From NCBI GenBank assembly GCA_963742585.1, contig CAVUMI010000009.1, forward strand, positions 558,001-622,000: a stretch of DNA of 64,000 nt. The letters are read 5' to 3'. Both the position numbers and the translations under genes were made by a program. Under the pieces are notes generated by a model. That model ran no database searches. It was not told the origin of the DNA and was given only the letters and a program-made list of their open reading frames with translations. The stretch comes from JACDEA01 sp963742585 (lineage in GTDB: Bacteria > Actinomycetota > Acidimicrobiia > Acidimicrobiales > JACDEA01). Of this stretch, positions 46,468 through 55,538 are shown piece after piece; position 1 is the first letter of the stretch, and each line of letters starts with the position of its first letter.

Positions 46468-47451
46468 CTAGCTGAGTGCGAGGTCGGCCAAAGTGCGGCC
46501 GATGAGCGGAGTGAACTTGAAGCCGTGGCCGGAGCACGCGGAGCCAATGACCACATTGCCGCGGCGCTCGAGCACGAAGGATTCGTCCGCGGTGTTCGTG
46601 TAGAGGCAGGTCGTCGCGGTGACCGGCGCCGGATCGAGGCCAGGAAGCCAGTCCTTCACGTATTGGACAACGCGACCGCGACCGGCGGCGTCGACCTCGA
46701 ACGAGCGCGTGTCGGGGTCGACCACCGGGCCGGACTGATGTTCGGCCACCTTGACTCCCTCGCCCGGCGTTTCCAACCCGTACACGAACGGCTCGCGGTA
46801 GTGAATGAAGCTGGGCCACCGGGGGGCTGCGCTGGTTGGGCGGAAATGGAACACCTGCTCGCGAGTCACGCGGATCGGTGGCATCTCGACCAGCTGGGTC
46901 ACCCAGGCGCCGGCCGTCACCACCACGACATCGGCGGGGAGCGCGTCGAGATCGGTGACCGTCGCGTTGAACTGGAAAGCGACACCAAGGTCGGCAGCAC
47001 GGCGGTGCAGCGCGGCCACCGTTGCGTCGGCCCGGCACCGCCCACCATCGGGTTGCAACAGGACCGGGCCGTCGAAGCGCAGCCCGGGCCACCGCTCGGC
47101 GGCAGCCGCGGCCTTGAGCCATTCGCAGTCGGGTGCCAGTGCTTCGGCAATCGCGGTCACTGCCTCCAGGTCGCCGTGATCGATGCTCCCGGTCGTGTCG
47201 AGCAGTGGCTCGCCCGCGTCATCCTCAAGCTCGCGCCAGAGGTCGAGCGCGGTGCGCGCCATCTCGACGTAGTGGCGGTCGGCGTAGGCCAGCCGGAAGA
47301 TGCGCGAACCCCCGTGCGAGCTGCCGTTGTGGTGGAGCGGCTCGAACTGCTCGTACACAACGACACGTGCCCCCCGCCGGGCAAGCCACCACGCGGTAGC
47401 CGAGCCCATGGCTCCCGCACCGACGACGGCGACGTCGTAGCGGTCCGTCAC
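46468..47451 (-). CDS. Monomeric sarcosine oxidase/N-methyltryptophan oxidase-like FAD enzyme
   Basis: A 327-residue FAD-dependent amine oxidase. VAVVGAGAMGSATAWWLARRG binds FAD, HGGSRIFRLAYADRHYVEM is the sarcosine oxidase signature, and IGSACSGHGFKFTPLIG closes the protein. The Cys in TTCLYTNTADESF corresponds to the residue that carries covalent FAD in monomeric sarcosine oxidase. Members oxidise N-methyl amino acids to formaldehyde, amine and hydrogen peroxide. At 327 residues it is somewhat shorter than the usual 370-390. ATG 47451 overlaps the HAD stop (ATGA). Confidence 0.83.
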   Translation of the reverse strand: MTDRYDVAVVGAGAMGSATAWWLARRGARVVVYEQFEPLHHNGSSHGGSRIFRLAYADRHYVEMARTALDLWRELEDDAGEPLLDTTGSIDHGDLEAVTAIAEALAPDCEWLKAAAAAERWPGLRFDGPVLLQPDGGRCRADATVAALHRRAADLGVAFQFNATVTDLDALPADVVVVTAGAWVTQLVEMPPIRVTREQVFHFRPTSAAPRWPSFIHYREPFVYGLETPGEGVKVAEHQSGPVVDPDTRSFEVDAAGRGRVVQYVKDWLPGLDPAPVTATTCLYTNTADESFVLERRGNVVIGSACSGHGFKFTPLIGRTLADLALS

Positions 47452-48072
47452 CGAAGCGGGAACCCGACGACGGCCTCGAGGTCGGCGATGGCCTGCGCCG
47501 GATCGACGACTTTGATCGTCGTCATGCCCATCGCCCGGGCGGGCTTCAGGTTGATGCCGAGGTCGTCGAGGAACACTGCCTCGTGGGGCTCGATGGCCAA
47601 CTCCGCGCAGGCCATCTCGTAGAACTTCGGGTCGGGCTTTCGGACGCCCGCCTTGCTGGATTCGATCACAACATCGAAGAGGTCCACCAGCGCGCCCATG
47701 CGCCCCCCTTCAGGAGCGTCCTCACCAAGAAAGTTGTTGGTGAGCATCGCCGTCTTGAGCTGGGTTCGACAGCGGCGGACCGCTTCGATCATCTCCGGTC
47801 GGACGTCTCCTGAGAGAAGGGCCATGACGTCGCGGCGCATCGAGTGTGCCGCCCGCCGCTGTGGCCTCGGCCTCAAAGAGGTCGCAGAACTCCTCGAAGC
47901 TGACGTCGTTGCGCTCGATCTGGGCCCACGAGTTGGTATCGGGATTCGTGGCGTTCAGCGTGCGAATGAAGTCGGCCGGCAAATCGTGTTCGCGCTCGTA
48001 TCGGGCGAACGCATCGAACGGGCTGGAGAAGATGACACCGCCCACGTCGAACAGCACGGCTCGAATGGTCAT
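47448..48072 (-). CDS. HAD-IA family hydrolase
   Basis: A phosphatase-like enzyme of about 207 residues. AVLFDVGGVIF holds the nucleophile loop, in which the usual second Asp (DxD) is Gly-Gly, as in many HAD-IA members; LKTAMLTNNFLG is motif II, SSKAGVRKPDPKFYEMA motif III with the Lys, and EAVFLDDLGINLKPARAMG motif IV. One frame break near 47850. It is coupled to the sarcosine-oxidase-like gene and directly abuts the M20 peptidase gene, suggesting a three-gene catabolic operon. The phosphate ester it acts on is unknown. Confidence 0.82.
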
Positions 48073-49420
48073 CTACGCGAGAAAGTCGTGGGCGAGCGCG
48101 TGCCAAAGCTCGGTGGAGAGCCGGAGTGATTCCTGGTCGACCCGCTCGTCGTCGCCATGGAACATCGTGGCGAAGTCGTCGAATGTCAGCCGCCCACTGA
48201 ACAGCCCGAACCCGTACGAGGGAATGCCTTTCCGACGGAAGAAGCGGGCGTCGGTGGCGCCGCCGGTGAGGAAGGGGATGAGGCCCGAGTGGTTGGCGAG
48301 CTTGCCGGTCACCCGCTCGAGAGCGTCCCAGAGCGGCGTGTCGACCGGCGACTCGGTGGACATGTCGTTGCTGGTGGCGTTCACCTCGACACTCGGCGGC
48401 GAGGTCACCGAGCGCTTCGTCGAGCATGGCGCGAATGTCATCGCCGGTCTGTCCCGGCAGCGTGCGGATGTCGACCTCGAGCTCGACCCGGTCGGGGATG
48501 ACATTGGTCTTGGTGCCGGCTCGCATCACGGTGGGCGCGAACGTGGTGTGCGTGCAGGCATGCGCTTGGCGGGCCAGCCCGATCATCGGGAACTCGGCAA
48601 CGAGGTCGTAGAGGCGGTCGGCGTCGAGCAACGGGTCGGCCAGTTCGGGGGGAAACTCCATCCCTTCGACAAAGCGGCGCCAGACGTCGTGGATCTGCGT
48701 CTCGGGCCGATACTCGGCGATTCTGCGGACTACCTCGGCCGCCTTGACGAGCGCGTTGTCCGTCCGCAAAGGCGCCGATGCGTGCCCGGGGGTCCCAGTG
48801 ATGACCAGGCGGCACCAGAACGTGCCCTTCTCACCGACGATCACGGGCAACTTCGGGCCGCCCCCGGTCGGCATAGGAATCCCGCCGGACTCGGTGATGA
48901 CGTAGTCAGCCGCGACGGCATCAGCCTCGTGCTGCGTGAGCCATGCCGCCCCGTGGTCCCCGAGCGCCTCCTCGTCGGCCACGGCCAGGTAGACCAGCGT
49001 GCCGCGTGGTCGGAAGCCCTCGGCCGCCAGCTGCCGGGTGGCCACGGCCATCGAGGCGGTGAGGTTCAGCATGTCGATGGCGCCCCGACCCCATACCTCG
49101 CCGTCCACCAGCTCACCGCCGAAGGGGTCCCGCCGCCACCCGTCGGGGTTGGCGGGCACGACGTCGGTGTGGCCCATAAGCAGGAGGGTGGGTGCCGAGG
49201 GGTCGGTTCCCTCGATCCGCCCGATCAGGGAGGAGCGCCCAGGCTCGGGCTCGTAGGTCTCGACATCGAGGCCAGTTCCGCCCAGGTACGAGCGCAGGAC
49301 ATCCACGCTGCGAATCTCTTGCCCAGACGTGGTGGAGCCGTCGTTTACACAGGCATTTCGGATCAATTGCTGAAGGAGATCCGTGACCTCGGCGGTCACG
49401 TCGGTTCGCACGACGGGCAT
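48073..49420 (-). CDS. M20/ArgE/DapE-family zinc peptidase
   Basis: About 449 residues after one frame repair near 48400. LLLMGHTDVVPANPDGW carries the first metal His and Asp, GEVWGRGAIDML the bridging Asp, LAVADEEALG the catalytic Glu pair, and HGDDERV near the C-terminus the last metal His. The dimerisation domain lies between. Members hydrolyse N-acyl amino acids or dipeptides; the neighbouring amino-acid oxidase and HAD genes suggest amino-acid or N-acyl-amino-acid use. It is divergent from the NYN gene with 21 bp between start codons. Confidence 0.86.
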
Positions 49421-49441
49421 CGTAAGGCTTGACTACTGCGG

Positions 49442-50527
49442 ATGCCCGCCCGCCATGTCGTCGTCGACGGTTCCAATATCGCGACCGAAGGACGATCGAC
49501 TCCCAGCCTCGCCCAGCTCGACGAAGCCGTCCGCGAGTTCATGAAGGAGTATCCCGACTCGACCATCACCGTCGTGGTCGACGCCACCTTCGGCCACAGG
49601 ATCGACTCGTCCGAACAGCGGGCGTTCGAGGACGCGCGGGCGGCCGGCGAGGTCGTCTCGCCCCCCGCCGGCGCGATCGGCCGTGGGGACGCGTTCCTGC
49701 TCCGAATCGCCGACAAGGTCAACGCGGTCGTGCTGTCCAACGACTCGTTCCAGGAGTTCCACGGCGACTACGAGTGGCTGTTCGACAACGACCGGTTGAT
49801 CGGTGGCATGCCCGTCCCGGGGATCGGCTGGATCTTCACGCCCCGCTCGCCGGTGCGCGGGCCCACCAGCCGGGTCGCCGTCCAGGCGGCGAAGAAGGCG
49901 AAGAAGGCCGCCGAATCACCCAAGGTCAAGAAGGCGGTGAAGGCGGCCATCGAGGTCGCCACCGAGGAGGCTGAAGCGCCCGAGCGCAAGGCCCGCCGTC
50001 GGCGGCGCGGCAGCGGTGCGCCACCGTCCGAGCCGGTGAACGAACCGCTGGCGTTCATCGACTTCGTCGCCAACCATCCTCTCGGCAGTCAGGTCGAGGG
50101 CGAGGTCGACGAGTTCACCTCGCACGGAGCCTTCGTCCTGATCGCCGGGGTGCGGTGCTACGTGCCGTTGACCGCGATGGGCGATCCGCCCCCGCGAAGT
50201 GCGCGCACCCTCATGACGCGCGGCGAGCGGCGGCTGTTCACCGTCCAAGCCTTCGACCCGCCGCGGCGCGGCGTCGAGGTCGCCTTGCCGGAGTTCGCCC
50301 ACATCGCCGGGGCGCCCACCGCCGAGACCGTCGAAGCCGAGATCGCCGAGGGCGAGAAGCCCAAGTCCCGTCGTGCCGCGGGTGCGCCAAAGGCGGAGAA
50401 GAAGGCCGCAGCCAAGAAGGCCGCGCCGGCGAAAAAGAAGGCCGCGGCTACGAAGAAGGCGACCAAGAAGAAGGCCGTAACGAAGAAGGCTGCGGCGACG
50501 AAGAAGGCGACGAAGAAGAAGTCCTGA
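49442..50527 (+). CDS. NYN-type ribonuclease domain, S1-like RNA-binding domain and lysine/alanine-rich tail
   Basis: A 361-residue three-part protein. Residues 1-135 look like a Zc3h12a-type NYN ribonuclease: HVVVDGSNIA, TVVVDATFG, GRGDAFLLRIAD and VVLSNDSFQEF supply the acidic residues expected for metal-dependent RNA cleavage. Then comes a basic linker (KKAKKAAESPKVKKAVKAA and KARRRRRGSG). Residues 210-290 resemble an S1/OB domain (SQVEGEVDEFTSHGAFVLI, EVALPEF). The last 45 residues are almost only Lys, Ala and Thr, like bacterial histone-H1-like tails, and would bind nucleic acid. No signal peptide. I infer an RNA-processing or decay factor. The tail is encoded by a repeated AAGAAGGC-type DNA that invites slippage. 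Confidence 0.7.
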   Translation: MPARHVVVDGSNIATEGRSTPSLAQLDEAVREFMKEYPDSTITVVVDATFGHRIDSSEQRAFEDARAAGEVVSPPAGAIGRGDAFLLRIADKVNAVVLSNDSFQEFHGDYEWLFDNDRLIGGMPVPGIGWIFTPRSPVRGPTSRVAVQAAKKAKKAAESPKVKKAVKAAIEVATEEAEAPERKARRRRRGSGAPPSEPVNEPLAFIDFVANHPLGSQVEGEVDEFTSHGAFVLIAGVRCYVPLTAMGDPPPRSARTLMTRGERRLFTVQAFDPPRRGVEVALPEFAHIAGAPTAETVEAEIAEGEKPKSRRAAGAPKAEKKAAAKKAAPAKKKAAATKKATKKKAVTKKAAATKKATKKKS

Positions 50528-50538
50528 TCCGGTCGACC

Positions 50539-51316
50539 ATGCGCATCGCTACATGGAACGTGAATTCGCTCAAGGCCCGGCTGCCGCGGGTCGAGGAGTG
50601 GCTCGCCTACGCGCAGCCCGACGTGCTGTGCATACAGGAGACCAAGCTGAGTGACGCCGACATTCCCGGCTATGGGGTTGCAGGCGCTCGGCTATGAGTC
50701 GGCCCACCACGGTCAAGGCCAGTGGAACGGTGTGGCCATCTTGAGCCGCGTGGGTCTGGAAGATCCGATCGCGGGCTTCTCAGGGGAGAAGGAGGCCGAC
50801 ATCGTCGAGAGCCGCTTCCTGTCGGCGACCTGTGGTGGTGTGCGGGTGTCGAGCGTGTACGTCCCGAACGGGCGCGCCGTCGGCACCGAGCACTACGAGG
50901 CCAAGCTGGCCTGGCTCGAACAACTCCGCACCCATCTGGCCGAGACCTGCGATCCGCGAGCAATGGTGGCGGTGTGCGGTGATTTCAACATCGCTCCCGA
51001 CGACCGAGACGTGTGGGACGCCACCAAGGTTCACGGTGCGACGCATGTCAGTGAGCCGGAGCGCAAGGCTCTGGCGGCGATCTGCGAATGGGGGTTGATC
51101 GATGCCTTCCGACTTCGGTACAGCCAGGACCGGTTGTTCTCGTGGTGGGACTACCGGGCGGGTGACTTCCATCAGGGACGCGGCATGCGGATCGATCTGG
51201 CGTTGGTGACGCAGCCTTTGGCCGAGCGCGTCGAGTTTGCGCTGATCGATCGGAACGCCCGAAAGGGCAAGCTGCCGTCAGACCACGCCCCGCTGTTGGT
51301 GGACATCGATGTCTGA
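50539..51316 (+). CDS. xth: Exodeoxyribonuclease III (AP endonuclease)
   Basis: Base-excision repair enzyme that cuts at abasic sites and degrades 3' ends. MRIATWNVNSLKARL and VLCIQETKLSD supply metal and catalytic Glu; NGVAILSR, VPNGRAVGTEHY, VAVCGDFNIAP and KGKLPSDHAPLLVDI complete the fold, the last with the catalytic Asp-His. About 258 residues, normal. One frame break near 50680. It follows the NYN gene by 11 bp and its stop overlaps the possible start of the thioesterase gene. Confidence 0.92.
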
Positions 51317-51387
51317 GACCGTCCGATCACGCCGACCATCGCGTTCGCGGCCTCCTCGAGACCGAAGTCGACTCGCGGCGCGCCGAG

Positions 51388-51996
51388 ATGCGGCGCGCCG
51401 CCGATTCGGTCCGGGCCGTTATCGATCGCATGTTCGCGACGCAGGCCACCGAGGAGGCGCTGGCCGACGTCAACGCCCTAGCGGCGCAGGCAGCGGCGAT
51501 TCTCGCTCGCTATCCGAGGAGCCGTCCCTTCGAGGGGTTTCCCGAGGCGGCCAACGCCGGCGACCCTCACGCATTTTTCGACCACAGCCCGATCGCGGGA
51601 CGGGCCAACCCGCTGGCGCCCCCGATCGAGATGGAGATAGATGACCAACGGGTGATCGGCCATGTCCGCTACGGCGCGGCGTACGAGGGTCCGCCCGGGT
51701 CAGTGCATGGTGGCCACATCGCCGCCGCGTTCGACGAGGTATTGGGCATGGCGCAGTCGCTTGGGGGTCAGCCGGGGATGACCGGCACGCTCACGATCCG
51801 CTATCGCAAGCCCACGCCCTTACACACCGACCTGCGGATCGAGGCCGGTATCGACCGGATCGAGGGTCGCAAGACGTTCACCACCGGCGCCATGTACGCC
51901 GGCGAACTCCTGACCGCGGAGGCCGACGCGGTGTTCATCCGAGTGGACATGGCTCGCATCGCCGAACTCATGGCCCGGCGGGATCGCTCCGACTAG
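51388..51996 (+). CDS. PaaI-like hotdog-fold thioesterase
   Basis: The hotdog domain is in the second half: ANPLAPPIEM, VHGGHIAAAFDEVLGMA (the HGG turn and Asp of PaaI-type acyl-CoA thioesterases) and TGTLTIRYRKPTPLHTDL. It would hydrolyse an acyl-CoA in the cytoplasm. The N-terminal 65 residues are helical and less conserved. The start is uncertain: ATG 51309 overlaps the xth stop and gives a coupled gene if one base is missing in 51340-51370, and GLLETEVDSRRAEM just before 51388 reads as real protein in the same frame. I give the uninterrupted part. Confidence 0.8.
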   Translation: MRRAADSVRAVIDRMFATQATEEALADVNALAAQAAAILARYPRSRPFEGFPEAANAGDPHAFFDHSPIAGRANPLAPPIEMEIDDQRVIGHVRYGAAYEGPPGSVHGGHIAAAFDEVLGMAQSLGGQPGMTGTLTIRYRKPTPLHTDLRIEAGIDRIEGRKTFTTGAMYAGELLTAEADAVFIRVDMARIAELMARRDRSD

Positions 51997-52409
51997 ACCG
52001 GCGCTCCGACCGACAGCACGCGGCGCTCGAGGTCGCCGCTGAAGTCGTTCCACGTCTGCTCGATCGGCATCGGCAAGGCGGCCGCGCCTGACCCGACGAA
52101 CGGGCGGGGCTTGCGCGGCCGGGTAGTGCCGCTACTGCCGCCCCGGCCGCGGTAGATGAGAAGGCCGCCCACCGGATCAGGCACGGCGTCGAGCGCGATC
52201 TGGACGATGAGCAGCTGGCGGAACCGCTCCCAGTCAGCCTCGTCGGCGAATGCCAGCTCGAAAACCACGCCCCACGAGGTGCGGTGCCAGTTCCAATCGG
52301 AGGCGCCGGTCGTGATGGCGGCTTCCACGAGGCTGTCGCTGTGAGAATCGATCCACGACGACGCGGTGAAGTGGCCGTCAAAGACCTCGATGGACATCCA
52401 ATACGGCAC
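51993..52409 (-). CDS. Conserved hypothetical protein
   Basis: A 138-residue protein with no motif that fixes a function. VPYWMSIEVFDG opens it, WGVVFELAFADEADWERFRQL forms a likely strand-helix pair, and the end is FSGDLERRVLSVGAPV. I choose GTG 52409 because TAGTCT (plus 52418-52423) lies 8 nt upstream, the spacing seen at many starts here; TTG 52415 and ATG 52397 are in frame. It converges on the thioesterase gene with a 4-bp overlap and is followed upstream by the sigma-like mini gene. Confidence 0.55.
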   Translation of the reverse strand: MPYWMSIEVFDGHFTASSWIDSHSDSLVEAAITTGASDWNWHRTSWGVVFELAFADEADWERFRQLLIVQIALDAVPDPVGGLLIYRGRGGSSGTTRPRKPRPFVGSGAAALPMPIEQTWNDFSGDLERRVLSVGAPV

Positions 52410-52424
52410 GGGCAAAGAGACTAC

Positions 52425-52718
52425 CTAGCTGTCGAGGTGGACACGGAGCTTGGCCAGGCCGGAGCCCAGGGCGGAGCGGAGATCGGAGCGGGGAACCCCA
52501 AGGTCGGCGTGGAGCTGCTTCATCGAGCGCGGGGCCACACCGTGAAGCCCGTAATGGAACTCGATGACGTGGCGCTCCAGCGGGTCGAGGCCATCAAGAA
52601 GATGGCGCTCGACCGTCAACGACAGGACATCGTCGTCGACCGGGGCGGTGAGGTCGGCCTCCTCTCGGGGATCGTCGTGGTACGGCCAGCCGTCCTCGGT
52701 AGGCCACGACGAAGTCAT
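52425..52718 (-). CDS. Mini protein with sigma-70 region-4-like helix-turn-helix
   Basis: A 97-residue protein. The first 35 residues are acidic and aromatic (WPTEDGWPYHDDPREEAD). The rest reads LLDGLDPLERHVIEFHYGLHG, then SMKQLHADLGVPRSDLR and LGSGLAKLRVHL, which is the layout of sigma-70 region 4 (D-x-L-x-x-x-E-R-x-V-[IL]-x-x-x-[FY]-G-L ... HTH), the part that binds -35 elements. Regions 2 and 3 are absent, so it cannot open a promoter alone. It may be a WhiB- or RNA-polymerase-linked regulator. In one frame it runs on from the DUF2505 gene; the ATGA at 52715-52718 supports separate coupled genes. Confidence 0.6.
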   Translation of the reverse strand: MTSSWPTEDGWPYHDDPREEADLTAPVDDDVLSLTVERHLLDGLDPLERHVIEFHYGLHGVAPRSMKQLHADLGVPRSDLRSALGSGLAKLRVHLDS

Positions 52719-53252
52719 GGTTCTGTTCTCGCGCCGAAGGGCGCCGCCGTCAACCGTCCCGTTCGCGAGGAAGCGGCCGAGCGCGGCTGCTTCAGCCTCG
52801 GCGTGGTCCTTGAGTCCCGAGACACGATCGCCCGCTCCACCCGTCCGCCGACCAGCGCCATGTGCACCTTGACGACCCCCTCGGTGATCCGCCGAGTGCC
52901 GTCGCCGTCGGCGGTGAGGCGGGTGGTGCCATGCGCGCTCAGCCGCTCTCCGTAGTGATCGGGGAGGATCCGCCACGTGGAGCGGTGGCCGGCGCGGTCG
53001 AAACGTCGACTCGAGGATCCAGCTGATCTTGCGCGGGTCGACGACGGCCCGCACTGCTGCCGAAAGCTCGCCCCGGAACACGTAATGGATCTCCTGCTCG
53101 ACGGTGTCGCCGTCGGCTTCCTGGCGAGATCAGCTCGGCCTGTCCGATTTTCGGCAGGTCGGCGAGCGGTGGCGATGAAGTCGGGATCGATGCTGGGCGG
53201 CCTCGACTTCGGCCAGGGGAGCGGCGATCCGTTGCTCGATACGGAAGTCCAC
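52715..53252 (-). CDS. DUF2505-family protein
   Basis: About 178 residues in three frame pieces: VDFRIEQRIAAPLAEVEAA (first strand), VEQEIHYVFRGELSAAVRAVVDPRKISWILES, then THRSTWRILPDH-like and TRRITEGVVKVHMALVGGRVE, ending GLKDHAEAEAAALGRFLA. This is the DUF2505 family, an SRPBCC-like fold common in actinobacteria with no known reaction. Frames break near 53185 and 53010, with another change near 52735 needed to reach the TGA overlapping the next ATG. GTG 53252 follows TAAGCT (plus 53260-53265) by 7 nt. Confidence 0.65.
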
Positions 53253-53262
53253 GCAGAAAAGC

Positions 53263-55222
53263 TTACGCGGCGCCGTGCTGGGCCACCACGGCGAGGAGCG
53301 CCTCGCCGTAGCGAGCCGCTTTCACCGGCCCGAGACCGGGGAGCGCGAGAAGCTCGGCCTCGCTGCGCGGGCGGGCTTCGGCAACCGCGGCAAGGGTCGT
53401 GTCATGGAAGATCACGTACGCGGGCACGTTGGCTGCCTTGGCCGCCGAGGTTCGCCACGCCTTGAGTGCGGCGAGCACCGGCGGATCGGTCGCCCCGCTT
53501 CGCGCCCTTTGGGAGCTTGGCCCGGGCCGCAGCCAGGCCGGAGCGCCGCCCGGGCTGGGATACCGGCGGCCGGCCTTCGAGCCGGGCGCGGGCCTCCTCG
53601 ATGAGGTCGAGCCACGGCGAGGGCTGGCGGCGGACGGTCTTGGTGCCGAACGTGCGCCGTGAGGCCCACGTGCAGTGCAGTTCCTGTTGTGCGCGGGTGA
53701 CGGCGACGTAGAGCAGCCGCCGCTCTTCGGCTTCGGCTTCAGGCGATTCGGCCCGGCCAATGGGCACGAGCCCCTGCTCGAGGCCGGCCACGAACACCAC
53801 TGGCCACTCGAGGCCCTTGGCCCGGTGGAACGTGGTGATGTCGACGCCGTCGCCGGCGTCATCGGGCGACTCGCTGCTAACAGTCGCGTCGAGCCAAACC
53901 GCAGAAGGCTCCCGCCGTCGGTGTGTCGTCGAGCGCGGTGTACTCGGCTGCGAGCCGGACGAGCGCCTCGAGGTTCAGCCGCCGCTCGTCGTTCTCGTGG
54001 AGATCGGCGACGTCGGCCTCGAGGTCCTTCGCCCACGCGGCGAAGCTGCTCGAGCGCCGGAGCGTCTCGCGCGCGTCGCGCACCTCGGGTTGCTGGAGGA
54101 AGGCACCGCCGCTCCGCATTCGCACCGGCACGTCGGCGGCGCGGAACTCCTTCTCGAGGACGGCGCCCTGCGCGTTGGTGCGGGTGAGCACCGCGATGTC
54201 GGACCAGCGCAGTCCGGTGCCCTGCGCTCGCCGGACGGCGCGGGCGATGCCGCGCGCTTCATCCTCGTCACTGTCGAACATGCGCACGAGCGGCACCGCG
54301 CCGGCGTCCGCGCGGTTGCAGCAAGGCGACCGTCGCCGAGCACGGTGTTGGCAACCGCGAGGATCTGCGGCGTCGACCGGTAGTTATCGGTGAGCTCGAC
54401 CACCTCGGCACCGGGGAAGCGACGGGTGAAGTCGACCAGGTAGGACGCGTCGGCGCCGTTCCACGAGTAGATCGCCTGGTTCGGATCGCCGACGACGCAG
54501 AGGTCGGGTGTGACGGAGTCGCCGAGCCAGCCCTTGAGCAGGCGGAACTGCACGGGTTGACGTCCTGGAACTCGTCGACGAACAGGTGGCGGAACCGCCA
54601 GCGCTGGGCGGCGGCGAATTCAGTGTCGTCCTCGATGGCCTGTGACACACCGCCAGCAACAGGTCGTCGAAGTCGACCAGCCTCTTGCGCGGTCTTTTCA
54701 TCCTCGTAGCGCCGGTACAGGGCGCCAACCTCGGCGAGAGGCAACGGCGGCGTGCGGCCGGCCGAATCGGCTTCGGTCGCATAGCGCTCAGGGGAGACCA
54801 TCCGGGCCTTCGCCCACTCGATCTCGCTGGCGATATCGGCCGGCTGGATGGCGGCCGACTGCTGGCTGCGACGCCGCAGCAGCGGGCCCAAGATCTTGCA
54901 CTTTGCGGTCGAGCAACGTGGGCGCCAGCTCGCCACGATCCGACCAGCGTCGGCGCAGCTGGCTGTACGCCAGGCTGTGGAACGTGCCGGCGGCGACGCC
55001 GTCGCGGATCCCGAGGGCGCGCAGGCGGGTGCGCAGCTCGTCGGCCGCTTTGCGGGTGAACGTGACCGCGACGACGTGCCCGGCGGCGGCCGCGCCGGTG
55101 TCGATGCGGTGGGCGATCCGCCGGGTGAGCACCCGCGTCTTGCCCGAGCCGGCGCCGGCGAGGATGCACAGCGGCTGCGCGTCGCTCTCCACCGCCCTCC
55201 GCTGCGCCGGGTTCAGATCCAC
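53263..55222 (-). CDS. uvrD2: UvrD/PcrA-family DNA helicase with HRDC-like C-terminus
   Basis: An SF1A 3'-5' helicase of about 650 residues. DLNPAQRRAVE (Q motif), LCILAGAGSGKTRVLTRRI (Walker A), FTRKAADELRTRL (Ia), FVDEFQDVN (Walker B), VVGDPNQAIYSWNGAD (III), LTDNYRSTPQIL (IV), and HRAKGLEWPVVFVAG followed by RLLYVAVTRAQ (V/VI). The C-terminus AYVIFHDTTLAAVAEARPRS, then LPGLGPVKAARYGEALLAVV, is an HRDC domain, as in mycobacterial UvrD2. At least six frame breaks (near 54900, 54690, 54575, 54315, 53885 and 53495). GTG 55222 has TACGGT 7 nt upstream; ATG 55288 is in frame but lacks a signal. Confidence 0.87.
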
Positions 55223-55538
55223 CCCGGCGACCGTACCGACGAGGTGTAACAAGTCCGCGGATACCCGGTTTCGGCTGGAAATGCGCATCGACCCCAAGTA
55301 GCCGGTGGCTTGCGCCTCCGTGCTTCTTGGGGCCGAACCTGCGAACCTCCGCCTCCGGCACGCCCGGTGCCTTACGGCGACGGAGCGGACCTGACGGCGG
55401 TGGCTCGATGACCACCGTTTCCCTCCGACAATCGAACAGGCCGGTGGCTGGATGCCTTCGGTCCCCGTCGACTCTCGTCGTTCAACGGCGGAGTACTCGT
55501 TACTCAACACCCGGGGGTGGGTTCGAGTCAATAGCTAA
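55223..55538. other. Intergenic region without a convincing gene
   Basis: This 316-bp gap separates the divergent UvrD2 and hydrolase genes. Open frames exist on the minus strand but show no domain. Visible structure: CCCCAAG (55292-55298) paired with CTTGGGG (55326-55332), CGGTGG/CCACCG around 55396-55415, GAGTA-CTCGT-TACTC (55491-55505), and three copies of the octamer CGGTGGCT within 150 bp. A small structured RNA or untranslated leader is possible but unproven. Confidence 0.3.

Noticed and set aside
50390..50525. Tandem DNA repeat as a possible mobile or CRISPR-like element
   Set aside because: The repetition is the codon-level result of the Lys/Ala-rich tail of the NYN protein and stays in frame to its stop.
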